A stretch of DNA of 64,000 nucleotides, taken from assembly GCF_051488685.1 (NCBI RefSeq), contig NZ_JBPSEH010000010.1, positions 28,909 through 92,908 of the forward strand. The letters run 5' to 3'. The stretch is from Melioribacter sp051488685 (GTDB taxonomy: Bacteria; Bacteroidota; Ignavibacteria; Ignavibacteriales; Melioribacteraceae). Below, in pieces: positions 8,423-16,441 of the stretch. The notes beneath the pieces are model-generated. The model saw only the letters and a list, made by a program, of their open reading frames with translations, was not told the origin of the DNA and did not search any database. The position numbers and the translations under genes were made by a program. How positions within the stretch are numbered: position 1 is the first letter of the stretch; each line of letters opens with the position of its first letter.

Positions 8423-10307
8423 AATTTTCGGCCGGAAGTTTAATTGAAAAAGTTGTCCCTTTGCCGGTATCGCTTTTAACCGAAATAGCGCCGTCGTGAT
8501 TGTCGATAATTCCCCAGACTACGGATAATCCGAGACCGGTTCCCTTTTGTCCCTTAGTTGTAAAAAAGGGTTCAAATATACGATTTAAATGTTCAGGTGG
8601 AATACCGCATCCATTGTCAGAAATTTCGATCTCGACGAATTTTCTATTGCCGGCATTGTCGATTCTTTCCCACCTCTGCCAGTCATCGTTGAACGAAGCG
8701 CACATTTCTACATAGCCTTTACCGGGTACTTCGAATTTGAATACGGGTCCGCCACAAACCGGACAGCTTAAATTCCGATCTATTAATGAGACGTCGCAAA
8801 TTGGACAATGAATACTTATGCGAGAATTTTTTTCGATTGGAATTCCGAAGTAATGCTGCGACCTGCCGTAAATTGGGTCGATGAATACATTGCCTTCGTT
8901 ATCGCCCGATTTCATTTTTACTCGAATGGACGACATTCCGGCTATTTTATTTTCGTTGTCGATCAAATTGTGATTCTTTGGACAAAGTGCCCCTTTGATG
9001 TGCATGTAGCCTTTAGGTGGAAGTGTCATTTGTTTTGTTTTTATTATTATTTCACCGCCTTTACTACCGATGGCGTCGATTGCGTTCAAAATAAGATTTA
9101 ACAAAACCTGCTGTATTTGATTCTGGTCGGCGGCTATTTGTGGTAAATTATTTTCGAGTATTTTTGTCAGTTTAATATTGTTGAGAGCAAGTTGATTATG
9201 AACTACCGATTCTGTCCTTTCGATTATCTCATTGATATTAATAAGATTTTTTCTGGGCGAGGACTGCCTTGAAAAATCGAGTAGGCTTTTTACAATGTCC
9301 CTGCATCGCATCGTTTCCCTTACAATTACCTGCAGATCTTCCTGCAATTCGGGATTATCTTTAGCTCTTTTCATCAAGTAACTGCTGTAAGTAAGCACTC
9401 CGGTTAAAGGATTGTTAATTTCGTGTGCTACGCCTGCTGCAAGCTTGCCCAGAGAAGCCATTTTATCCGATTGGAATAATTGCTGTTGCGTTTCGTAAAG
9501 TTTTTTTGTCATGTTATTGAAAGATTTAGCAAGATATCCCAATTCGTCGTTACTTATCTCTTTAATTTCATAAGTTAAATTTCCGGCGGCAATCTGATTG
9601 GTCGCTTTTACCAGCTCTTTAACGGGATGGTCTACCCATCTTTTGACAAAAATGCTTATGATAATCCCAATTGAAAGAATTGAGACGATTGTAAAAATTA
9701 ATTCCTGGATTTCGTTTCTTTTTATAGTGGCGTCTATTTCCTCGAGTGAGATCGTAATGTCCAGAACGCCGAGAACCGAAGCTTCTTTAGGGTGAGCATG
9801 ACATTCGGCTTCGTAACACGATTTCTCGTTATAAATTGGATTAATTATCCCCATGATTCGCTGTGAATTATCGCCGAGTTTGAAAATACGCGTTCTTTGT
9901 TTCATAGGAAGGCGCTCGAGCGGTTTATTTTCAGCATGACATGCATAACAACTCTCGGCTTTTTTATCGAGCATTTTGCCCAGATCTTCCGGATTACTTG
10001 AATAGATGATTCTCCCTTCTTTGTTGTATATTCTGATATTGTGGATTGTTTTATCCTGTCCGATCGTCTTTACAATTTCGTCCACATAATCTCTTTGATT
10101 GAGCATCATTCCGTATCGTGTACTGTTTTTAATAGTTTCGCTCAGTTGATTTGCATGACGTTCCACTTCGGCAAGAAGACGATTAGACTGAAAATTTATT
10201 TTTATATAAGCGTATACCCCTATTATCGAAACGACAGTTAGACTTACAATCAAAATTAATTTCAATCCAATTTTTCTAAAAAAATGTATTTCATTGAGTC
10301 CGTTCAT
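8415..10307 (-). CDS. Heme-c-binding sensor histidine kinase with a zinc-ribbon-like insert in its ATPase domain
   Basis: This 630-residue kinase has transmembrane helices at about 13-33 and 203-222 enclosing a periplasmic sensor domain with a CxxCH heme motif (120-124, CYACH) and a CxxxxCH motif (164-170, CYEAECH, the spacing used in cytochrome c3). HAMP follows (223-275), then the HisKA box with phospho-acceptor His295 (AHEINNP). The HATPase N-box is NLILNAIDAI (404-413) and the G boxes are DNGCGIP (564-570) and GTGLGLSVV. Between them about 130 extra residues (426-556) hold two CPxC pairs (501-504 and 515-518), resembling a zinc ribbon or rubredoxin-type knuckle. Its start overlaps the stop of the 13-heme gene (ATGA). 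Redox or ligand sensing through periplasmic heme is inferred, as in Geobacter heme sensor proteins; partners are the two following regulators. Confidence 0.9.
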   Translation of the reverse strand: MNGLNEIHFFRKIGLKLILIVSLTVVSIIGVYAYIKINFQSNRLLAEVERHANQLSETIKNSTRYGMMLNQRDYVDEIVKTIGQDKTIHNIRIYNKEGRIIYSSNPEDLGKMLDKKAESCYACHAENKPLERLPMKQRTRIFKLGDNSQRIMGIINPIYNEKSCYEAECHAHPKEASVLGVLDITISLEEIDATIKRNEIQELIFTIVSILSIGIIISIFVKRWVDHPVKELVKATNQIAAGNLTYEIKEISNDELGYLAKSFNNMTKKLYETQQQLFQSDKMASLGKLAAGVAHEINNPLTGVLTYSSYLMKRAKDNPELQEDLQVIVRETMRCRDIVKSLLDFSRQSSPRKNLININEIIERTESVVHNQLALNNIKLTKILENNLPQIAADQNQIQQVLLNLILNAIDAIGSKGGEIIIKTKQMTLPPKGYMHIKGALCPKNHNLIDNENKIAGMSSIRVKMKSGDNEGNVFIDPIYGRSQHYFGIPIEKNSRISIHCPICDVSLIDRNLSCPVCGGPVFKFEVPGKGYVEMCASFNDDWQRWERIDNAGNRKFVEIEISDNGCGIPPEHLNRIFEPFFTTKGQKGTGLGLSVVWGIIDNHDGAISVKSDTGKGTTFSIKLPAENYE

Positions 10308-11398
10308 TTTTTAATTACCTTTCCGGGTTTATCGTTGGGATACGATTTATCGTCGTGACAATTTTCACATGTTTTATTCTGGTACGACGTATCCTGATGA
10401 CAGTTCTCACATTCGAATTCAACGTGAACCTCGTCGAGAATTAATCCTGTTACCTTGTGGTCGAAATTATCAGTTGTCCAGATACCGTGGCAGTTTTTAC
10501 ATTCTTTATTAAGTCCAGTATATTTACCTTTGGTTACGTGACATCTGGAACATTTTAAGTCGGAATGGAATTTTGAAATATCGAAACCGGTGCGTTGTTT
10601 ATGATTGAACATCGTTTTTTCGACGTTCGAGTGACATAAGTAACATGATTTTTGATTCTCCGTATCGTGACACTTATTACATTTTGAATGCAGTATTGCT
10701 GGCGATTGTTTAAGCGCGGATTTATTAATAGCATGGCATTTTACACAACTCTCGTTTTTATGGCAGTCACTACATTCGAATCCGAAGGTTTTATTGTGTT
10801 CTTCATGGTAAAACGTAACCAGTTTTCCTTTTGAAAAATTTGTGTTATAAACTTTCTTGACAGGGGCATTGATTTCCGGGTGAATCGATTTTTTCTCGTA
10901 AACTTTATATGCCTGATTCTTTTGCGAGCCGACAGGCGCATGACAGCTGATGCATTCGACGTTACCACTCCACTCTCGATGACATGAGATACAAAGTCGA
11001 TGGTAGGCAGCTTTGAGATCAGGTTTACTGATATCGTTTCTCTTGCGCTGTGGACTATGACATTTTGAGCAACTAATTATATTTCCAGGCGGATTATAAT
11101 GGTGACAAATTCTGCAGTCACCGGACATAATTGACATATCCGAATGTGCATAATGGTCGAAAATAGACGGCTCGTAAAGATTTGTTTCTTTTATCTTATC
11201 AATCTTTATTATTCGTGAAGTTTCCTCGGGCTTCTGATCTATTCGTATTAACTCTTCTCTCGGACAATCTATCAAACATGGATTCTCTTTGGTAGGAATA
11301 TCACATGAATGACATGTTTTACATTCTAAATTCAATTTAGAATGTTGTGCATACAGAAATAGAGGCGTCAACAATAAAACTACTATTATTTTTTTCAT
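10304..11398 (-). CDS. 13-heme periplasmic cytochrome c, partner of the NrfD/Fe-S module
   Basis: The 364-residue protein has a short signal peptide (MKKIIVVLLLTPLFLYAQ) and 13 CxxCH motifs, the first being CKTCH at residues 26-30 and the last CENCH near the end. Between the first motif and residue 50 there are additional Cys residues (CHSCD, NPCLIDCPR) that do not form CxxCH sites. It overlaps the kinase by four bases (ATGA) and directly follows the NrfD-type gene, giving the order Fe-S protein, NrfD protein, multiheme cytochrome. This is the subunit set of Hmc-type transmembrane redox complexes (HmcB, HmcC, HmcA in Desulfovibrio). It would receive electrons from, or deliver them to, the quinone site via the Fe-S subunit. 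Direction of electron flow cannot be read from sequence. Confidence 0.88.
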   Translation of the reverse strand: MKKIIVVLLLTPLFLYAQHSKLNLECKTCHSCDIPTKENPCLIDCPREELIRIDQKPEETSRIIKIDKIKETNLYEPSIFDHYAHSDMSIMSGDCRICHHYNPPGNIISCSKCHSPQRKRNDISKPDLKAAYHRLCISCHREWSGNVECISCHAPVGSQKNQAYKVYEKKSIHPEINAPVKKVYNTNFSKGKLVTFYHEEHNKTFGFECSDCHKNESCVKCHAINKSALKQSPAILHSKCNKCHDTENQKSCYLCHSNVEKTMFNHKQRTGFDISKFHSDLKCSRCHVTKGKYTGLNKECKNCHGIWTTDNFDHKVTGLILDEVHVEFECENCHQDTSYQNKTCENCHDDKSYPNDKPGKVIKK

Positions 11399-12633
11399 TA
11401 TTTACCTCTGATAAAAAATTTGGTTTTGGATGCTATGGGTTGAGGCACCGATACTATTGGGAATACCATCACAAAAGCACGGAACAGAAGTATTTCGAGT
11501 GCCACAAAACCGAGAGTTACAAATATTTCCCCAATTGAAGGGAAGTATGGTGTGAATTTATACGGTGGATTGTAAGCTATTATAAAATTATTTATTCTGT
11601 TCAGGAGTACTCCGAATATTACGAGCGCAGAACCAATAAAAAGACCCGTTCGAGTTTTCGTGAGCTTAGGAGAAATAAATATTCTGAGTGGAACTATAAT
11701 GCCAAAGAAAATTTCTATTAGGAAGAGAATACTTGCGGTGTTAATTTCATTTAGATAAACAAAAGTTTTACGAATTACCATATCGCCGAGTTTAAAAGCC
11801 AGATAGATACCAAGCAAAGGAGCAACCATAGTACCGAGGTTTGAAAGGATTTTCATTTCAGGTTTTAGGCCGAAAGACTTGGAGGTAATTAGTGACTCGA
11901 AAATCACCATTGGAAAACCAACCGAGATTGCCGAGAGGAGAAAGAGCAATGGCAGAATAGGAGTTTGCCAGAGGGGATGCATCTTTGGGCCGGCAATTAC
12001 CATTAATGTACCGAGTGACGATTGATGCAAGCACGAAAGAACTACACCAGCAATTATAAATATAAACATAGTTTTATTGAGAGTTTTGTCGAGTATTCTC
12101 AACAACGAATCAATCGGTTTATTAAGTGATGAGAGGAAGCCCGGCAGATTAACCCTGCCAATAAATCTTTCAGTTACAATCGGTATAAATTCGATATAGA
12201 GAACGGTAAGATATGCCATTACGCACATACCTACTTCGAACAAAACAGAATTTCCGTTCCACATAATGAGTGGATGCCATATATAATACCAGCGACCGAG
12301 ATCCATAGCAACGCTGAGCGCAACGAAAGTGTAGCCCAGTAGAGCTGTCAGCAGAGCGGGACGAACAATGGCATGATATTCCTCTTTGTGCATTATGTGA
12401 CCCAGAGCAGCTGTAGTAAATCCACCCGCAGCCAGTGCCACTCCAGCTGCAACATCGATTCCAATCCAGATGCCCCACGGATACTGGTTACTCAAGTTGG
12501 TCACAGCTCCAAGTCCGAAGAATAATCTTGCAAGTAAAAAGAGAATTCCTATTGTCGCAAATACAAAAATGACAATTACACCGGGAGTAAAATATTTTGT
12601 TTTGAGTGCAGTCGGTTTCATAAAATCTTCCAT
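11398..12633 (-). CDS. NrfD/HybB-family integral membrane quinone-site subunit
   Basis: The 411-residue protein is very hydrophobic, with about nine or ten predicted helices beginning near residue 15. The segments NQYPWGIWIGIDVAAGVALAAGG, split over helix 2, and DLGRWYYIWHPLIMWNGNS are characteristic of the NrfD/PsrC superfamily and closest by eye to HybB of hydrogenase 2. Members of this family bind menaquinone and carry no hemes. The ATG overlaps the stop of the Fe-S gene by one base (TAATG), and the 13-heme gene starts at its last base, so the three are tightly coupled. There is no hydrogenase or molybdopterin catalytic subunit in the window, so the complex probably exchanges electrons between quinone and the multiheme cytochrome. 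Confidence 0.9.
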   Translation of the reverse strand: MEDFMKPTALKTKYFTPGVIVIFVFATIGILFLLARLFFGLGAVTNLSNQYPWGIWIGIDVAAGVALAAGGFTTAALGHIMHKEEYHAIVRPALLTALLGYTFVALSVAMDLGRWYYIWHPLIMWNGNSVLFEVGMCVMAYLTVLYIEFIPIVTERFIGRVNLPGFLSSLNKPIDSLLRILDKTLNKTMFIFIIAGVVLSCLHQSSLGTLMVIAGPKMHPLWQTPILPLLFLLSAISVGFPMVIFESLITSKSFGLKPEMKILSNLGTMVAPLLGIYLAFKLGDMVIRKTFVYLNEINTASILFLIEIFFGIIVPLRIFISPKLTKTRTGLFIGSALVIFGVLLNRINNFIIAYNPPYKFTPYFPSIGEIFVTLGFVALEILLFRAFVMVFPIVSVPQPIASKTKFFIRGK

Positions 12634-13535
12634 TATTCTTCCCCCTCCTCAGATTTTTTACGATTTTTATTAATCCACATTACGCCGCCGAGCAAAGCAT
12701 AGAGTGCAATTGGAGGTAGAAAATAGGCGAATATGCCGTGTTGAATTGCTTCTGTAACACCTGGTGCAGGGCTATTCCCCAGTTTAGGAAATTGTAAATC
12801 CTCAAATTTTCTGCTTGCAAGATAGAGCCAGGCAGTGCCTCCAACTTCTGTTTCGCCGTAAATATGATTGATATATCTGTCGGGATAGAGTTCAATTTTT
12901 CGCCGTGCAACGTCAATCAAATCTTTTCGCCTGCCATAGGTGAGGGCTTCCATCGGACAAATTTCGACACAAGCGGGCAATTTCCCTTCTTTAGTTCGAC
13001 TGAAACAAAAGTCGCATTTTTTAATTTCGGGTTGGATTGCTTTATGAAATTCAAAAGATGGAATTTGGAATGGGCAGGCAACCATGCAATAGCGGCATCC
13101 AATGCATTTGCTGGAGTCCCAGATTACACTTCCGTTTTCTTCTTTCGAAAAGGCGCCAACAATACATGCCGATACGCAAGCGGGATGATCACAATGCATA
13201 CATTGGACTTTTACGTCGATTGGGAATTTTGGATAGTCATCGAATTCATATTCATTTACAACAGTCAAAGAAGTATGATCGGGTCGACGCATTTTTTTCA
13301 TTACTTCTCTGTTATCGTAAGTTTCAAGGGGAGCAGTAGGCATATCATGAGCTGTTTTGCAAGCCCATTCGCATTTTCGGCATCCTACACATACAGTCGT
13401 ATCAACCAATACACCCATCCGATCATCAGATAAAATGTTTTTAGGAGCGGCATCCGTCTTTTTGGGTAATCCTGCAATTACTGACCCTGCAACAGCTGCT
13501 GTTTTGATGAAATTTCTTCTTGTTTGCTTTGACAT
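12633..13535 (-). CDS. Tat-exported four-cluster ferredoxin-type Fe-S subunit (HybA/HmcB-like)
   Basis: The 300-residue protein starts with a twin-arginine signal (TRRNFIKTAA, cleavage near TDAA). It has four Cys clusters of the kind seen in HybA/DmsB electron-transfer subunits: CVGCRKCEWAC, CMHCDHPACVSAC, CIGCRYCMVAC, and CDFCFSRTKEGKLPACVEIC. A single C-terminal helix (about residues 267-287) would anchor it to the membrane, as in HybA. The ribosome site AAAGGAGGA is strong, 5 bases before the ATG. It is the first gene of a seven-gene minus-strand operon running to the terminator at 6399-6430 and lies 250 bp from the divergent aromatic biosynthesis gene. It probably wires the NrfD subunit to the 13-heme cytochrome. 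Confidence 0.93.
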   Translation of the reverse strand: MSKQTRRNFIKTAAVAGSVIAGLPKKTDAAPKNILSDDRMGVLVDTTVCVGCRKCEWACKTAHDMPTAPLETYDNREVMKKMRRPDHTSLTVVNEYEFDDYPKFPIDVKVQCMHCDHPACVSACIVGAFSKEENGSVIWDSSKCIGCRYCMVACPFQIPSFEFHKAIQPEIKKCDFCFSRTKEGKLPACVEICPMEALTYGRRKDLIDVARRKIELYPDRYINHIYGETEVGGTAWLYLASRKFEDLQFPKLGNSPAPGVTEAIQHGIFAYFLPPIALYALLGGVMWINKNRKKSEEGEE

Positions 13536-13785
13536 TTTTCCTCCTTTTGATTAAAAGCCGCATTGAACGACTTTTAAAATTACTAAATGGAGTTTATTAT
13601 CTTATTCTAAATTAGATTTTAAAAAAAATTAAGTCAATGAAAAAATGATATTAAGGATATTATTGTACCTTTATTCTCTTTGATAATCTAGAAATAACTC
13701 GTTTTTTGAACGATTCTGTTAAAATATCTTTTTTAAGGCCTGAATTTTTTTTAGATTCGCATTCAATAATTTACCGGTCAAGGAA

Positions 13786-15834
13786 ATGCCAGCAAAAATA
13801 AAATATGATCTGAATACAATCCGAGAAAAAATCAACAAGATCGACGAGAATATTATTACTTTGCTTGCTGAAAGAAGGCAGCTGAGTAAGGAAGTAATAC
13901 TTGCCAAAGAAAGTAACAAAGCACCCATCAGGGATCAAAAAAGAGAAGAAGAACTTTTAAAGAGACTCGTAAAACTGGGTAAAAAAGCCGGGCTGGACGC
14001 TAATTACGTGACAAAAGTTTATTACGAAATAATAGAAGATTCTGTACGGCTGCAGCAATCTTATATCCAAAAACTTCTAAATAAAGAAGAGGGCAAAAAA
14101 AAGCAGATAACAATTTCGATACAGGGAATTGAAGGTTCATACAGCTACTTAGCAACCCATAAATATTTCGCAGGGAGTGGATATAAACTTAACTTTTTAT
14201 TTAAACGTAGATTCGACGAAGTAATTGAAGCAGCAGAAAAAGGAGAAGCAGATTTTGCCGTACTTCCGATTGAGAACACAACTTCGGGTGGAATTAACGA
14301 AGTCTACGACCTTCTGCTCCACACAACGCTTTCAATAGTTGGTGAAGAAAAATTTCAGGTTAAACATTGTTTCGTTGCACTGGAAGACGTACAACTCCAA
14401 AAAATAAAAAAAGTTTACGCGCATTATCAGGCTGTAGCGCAGTGCAGTAAATTCCTCGAACAAATCCCTAATGCTGCTCTGGAGTATTTCGACGATACAG
14501 CAATGTCGGTACAAAAAATTAAAGAAGAAGGAAATATTTATCACGCTGCCATTGCAAGCGAAGAAGCTGCCCGGCATTTCAAACTGAAAATTCTGAAAAA
14601 AGATATAGCCAATCAGCCCGGAAATTATACCAGATTTCTAATTGCTTCGAGAAAACCTTTGACGGTGGACGAAAGAATACCGTGCAAAACTTCAATTGTA
14701 ATAGCTACTTCTCACACGCCCGGTTCGCTCGTAGACGCTCTGAGCGTATTCAGAAAGTATAATATCAATTTAACAAAACTCGAGTCCCGTCCCATTATTG
14801 GAAATCCGTGGGAAGAAATGTTCTATCTCGATTTCGAAGGAAATACGGCTAATGAAACAATACAGAAAGTACTGGACGAACTGGGGCAATACACCCGATT
14901 TATGAAAATACTGGGAACCTATCCTTCACAGGAGCTACAAAAAACACAACTTAATTTTGCCTTTATTGACAAAGATGAAAAAAGGGATCCTGCTGTCGCT
15001 CCAGCAGAAAAAAAGAGTGCTCCGATTATTAAAAAAACTTCCAGAAGTTATCGCCTTGCAAGCCGTGACTACAAAAATGAAGACACTATTATAAAAGTAA
15101 AAAATGTTGTAATTGGTGGAGATAATTTTGTTGTGATTGCCGGTCCCTGCTCGGTTGAAGGCGAAGAGATGATAATGAAATGTGCACTCGAAGTAAAAGA
15201 ATATGGGGCTAATATTTTACGCGGTGGATGTTTCAAACCGCGCACGTCACCGTATAGTTTCCAGGGGCTCGGATATGAAGGACTTAAACTTCTTGAAGAA
15301 GCGGGTAAATATTATGGGCTTCCAATTATTACGGAAGTAATGGATACCGAACAGGTGGAAGAGGTTGCCAAACATTCCGATATACTTCAAATTGGCGCCA
15401 GGAATATGCAGAACTTTGCCCTGCTGAAAGAAGTAGGTAAGACTCACAAACCAATTATGCTCAAAAGAGGATTGAGCGCCTCAATCGACGAATGGCTCAA
15501 TGCGGCAGAATATATCCTTTCGCAGGGAAACAGACAGGTAATTTTATGCGAACGTGGAATAAGAACTTTTGAAACCGCCACCCGCAATACTCTTGATTTA
15601 AGTGCAATCCCGGTTTTAAAGGAATTAACGCATTTACCTGTTATAGTCGATCCTTCGCATGCAATAGGTGAAAGAAATAAAGTCATTCCGCTTGCAAAGG
15701 CCGCCAAAGTTGTGGGAGCACACGGTATTATGGTTGAATTTCATCCCGACCCTCCGAACGCTTTGAGCGACCCCGATCAGGCGCTTTATTTTGAACAGTT
15801 CGAGTCGCTTATGAAAGAGCTTTATAAGCTTTGA
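13786..15834 (+). CDS. Chorismate mutase - prephenate dehydratase - ACT - DAHP synthase fusion
   Basis: In 682 residues four domains can be read. AroQ-type chorismate mutase covers about 5-95 (IREKINKIDENIITLLAERR). Prephenate dehydratase covers 108-290 (GIEGSYSYLA, LPIENTTSGGI, and NYTRFL, the catalytic Thr-Arg-Phe motif). An ACT domain covers 300-378 (GSLVDALSVF and ESRP, the Phe-binding motif of P-proteins). A KDO8P-type class I DAHP synthase covers about 435-680 (IAGPCSVEG, GGCFKPRTSPYSFQG, DILQIGARNMQN, LCERGI, DPSHAIG). It would combine the first shikimate step with the two committed phenylalanine steps, giving a single Phe-responsive enzyme. CM-PDT (PheA) and DAHPS-CM fusions are well known; this combination is unusual to me. 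A Gly/Pro-poor linker (380-430) joins the halves. A short AAGGA precedes the start closely. The gene ends one base from a convergent gene. Confidence 0.93.
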   Translation: MPAKIKYDLNTIREKINKIDENIITLLAERRQLSKEVILAKESNKAPIRDQKREEELLKRLVKLGKKAGLDANYVTKVYYEIIEDSVRLQQSYIQKLLNKEEGKKKQITISIQGIEGSYSYLATHKYFAGSGYKLNFLFKRRFDEVIEAAEKGEADFAVLPIENTTSGGINEVYDLLLHTTLSIVGEEKFQVKHCFVALEDVQLQKIKKVYAHYQAVAQCSKFLEQIPNAALEYFDDTAMSVQKIKEEGNIYHAAIASEEAARHFKLKILKKDIANQPGNYTRFLIASRKPLTVDERIPCKTSIVIATSHTPGSLVDALSVFRKYNINLTKLESRPIIGNPWEEMFYLDFEGNTANETIQKVLDELGQYTRFMKILGTYPSQELQKTQLNFAFIDKDEKRDPAVAPAEKKSAPIIKKTSRSYRLASRDYKNEDTIIKVKNVVIGGDNFVVIAGPCSVEGEEMIMKCALEVKEYGANILRGGCFKPRTSPYSFQGLGYEGLKLLEEAGKYYGLPIITEVMDTEQVEEVAKHSDILQIGARNMQNFALLKEVGKTHKPIMLKRGLSASIDEWLNAAEYILSQGNRQVILCERGIRTFETATRNTLDLSAIPVLKELTHLPVIVDPSHAIGERNKVIPLAKAAKVVGAHGIMVEFHPDPPNALSDPDQALYFEQFESLMKELYKL

Positions 15835-15835
15835 T

Positions 15836-16363
15836 TCAAAATTGATAAACATATAAAAGCAGCAAAGAAAAATAGACTGCATTAGTGCGGGTAAGTCCCA
15901 ATCCGTAATCAATGCCGACCGCTAAACGTGAACGAGTTGTTGCCTTAATTCCTGCGTTTAAACTGAATGTAATTCCGGGTTCCCAGAAATCGACATCGGA
16001 AAAAGTGCGGTCGTTAATTGCTGCCAATCCAATTCCTTCCTCAACAAATGTGCGTCTGTAGAGATTTTGTTCCATTATAACTTTCAAGAAGAAAGATTTA
16101 ATGAATGGATAGTACCTACCTTTACGATTTTCTGGCAGAAAATATTCGGCTTTTCTTGAAAATAAAATTCCTCCTCGTATGTTGATATAATCGGGCAAAA
16201 ATATATCAGTATCGATAAATAAAGTGCTGCTTAAAGAACCAACAGAAACCGAATTCCCTTTAACTGTCCCACCGCCAGCACCGACGCCTATTTTAGTAAT
16301 TTGAGCATGAATTGATGCTGCACTTAATAGGATGCAAATTAAGGAAAGTTTAATTATTTTCAT
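15836..16363 (-). CDS. Small outer-membrane beta-barrel-like protein of unknown function
   Basis: The start was placed at the ATG at 16363 because it is preceded by AGGAAG at good spacing and begins a clean signal peptide (MKIIKLSLICILLSAASIHAQ); the longer frame upstream adds 11 residues without such support. The mature part (about 155 residues) is Gly-rich with alternating hydrophobic and polar residues, contains segments such as GAGGGTVKG and GVDYGLGLTR-like strands, and ends in YQF with a terminal Phe, as in outer-membrane barrels. It has no recognisable catalytic motif. It converges on the aromatic biosynthesis gene with a one-base gap and diverges from the sugar-dehydrogenase-like gene. 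No function can be assigned. Confidence 0.6.
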   Translation of the reverse strand: MKIIKLSLICILLSAASIHAQITKIGVGAGGGTVKGNSVSVGSLSSTLFIDTDIFLPDYINIRGGILFSRKAEYFLPENRKGRYYPFIKSFFLKVIMEQNLYRRTFVEEGIGLAAINDRTFSDVDFWEPGITFSLNAGIKATTRSRLAVGIDYGLGLTRTNAVYFSLLLLYVYQF

Positions 16364-16441
16364 TCTGTCTTCCTGTATATACTCTATCGATACCAATTCC
16401 GATTAAAAATTTGACTGTAAATTAATAAGAAAGGGGCTGAT

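Noticed and set aside
12864..13433. Long plus-strand open frame of 189 codons opposite the Fe-S gene
   Set aside because: The opposite strand encodes a convincing Tat-exported ferredoxin with all Cys motifs; the plus-strand frame has no recognisable domain and is a shadow.
11398..13535. Reading the Fe-S/NrfD pair as hydrogenase 2 subunits HybA/HybB
   Set aside because: No hydrogenase large or small subunit is present, and the partner gene is a 13-heme cytochrome, so an Hmc-like redox complex fits better.
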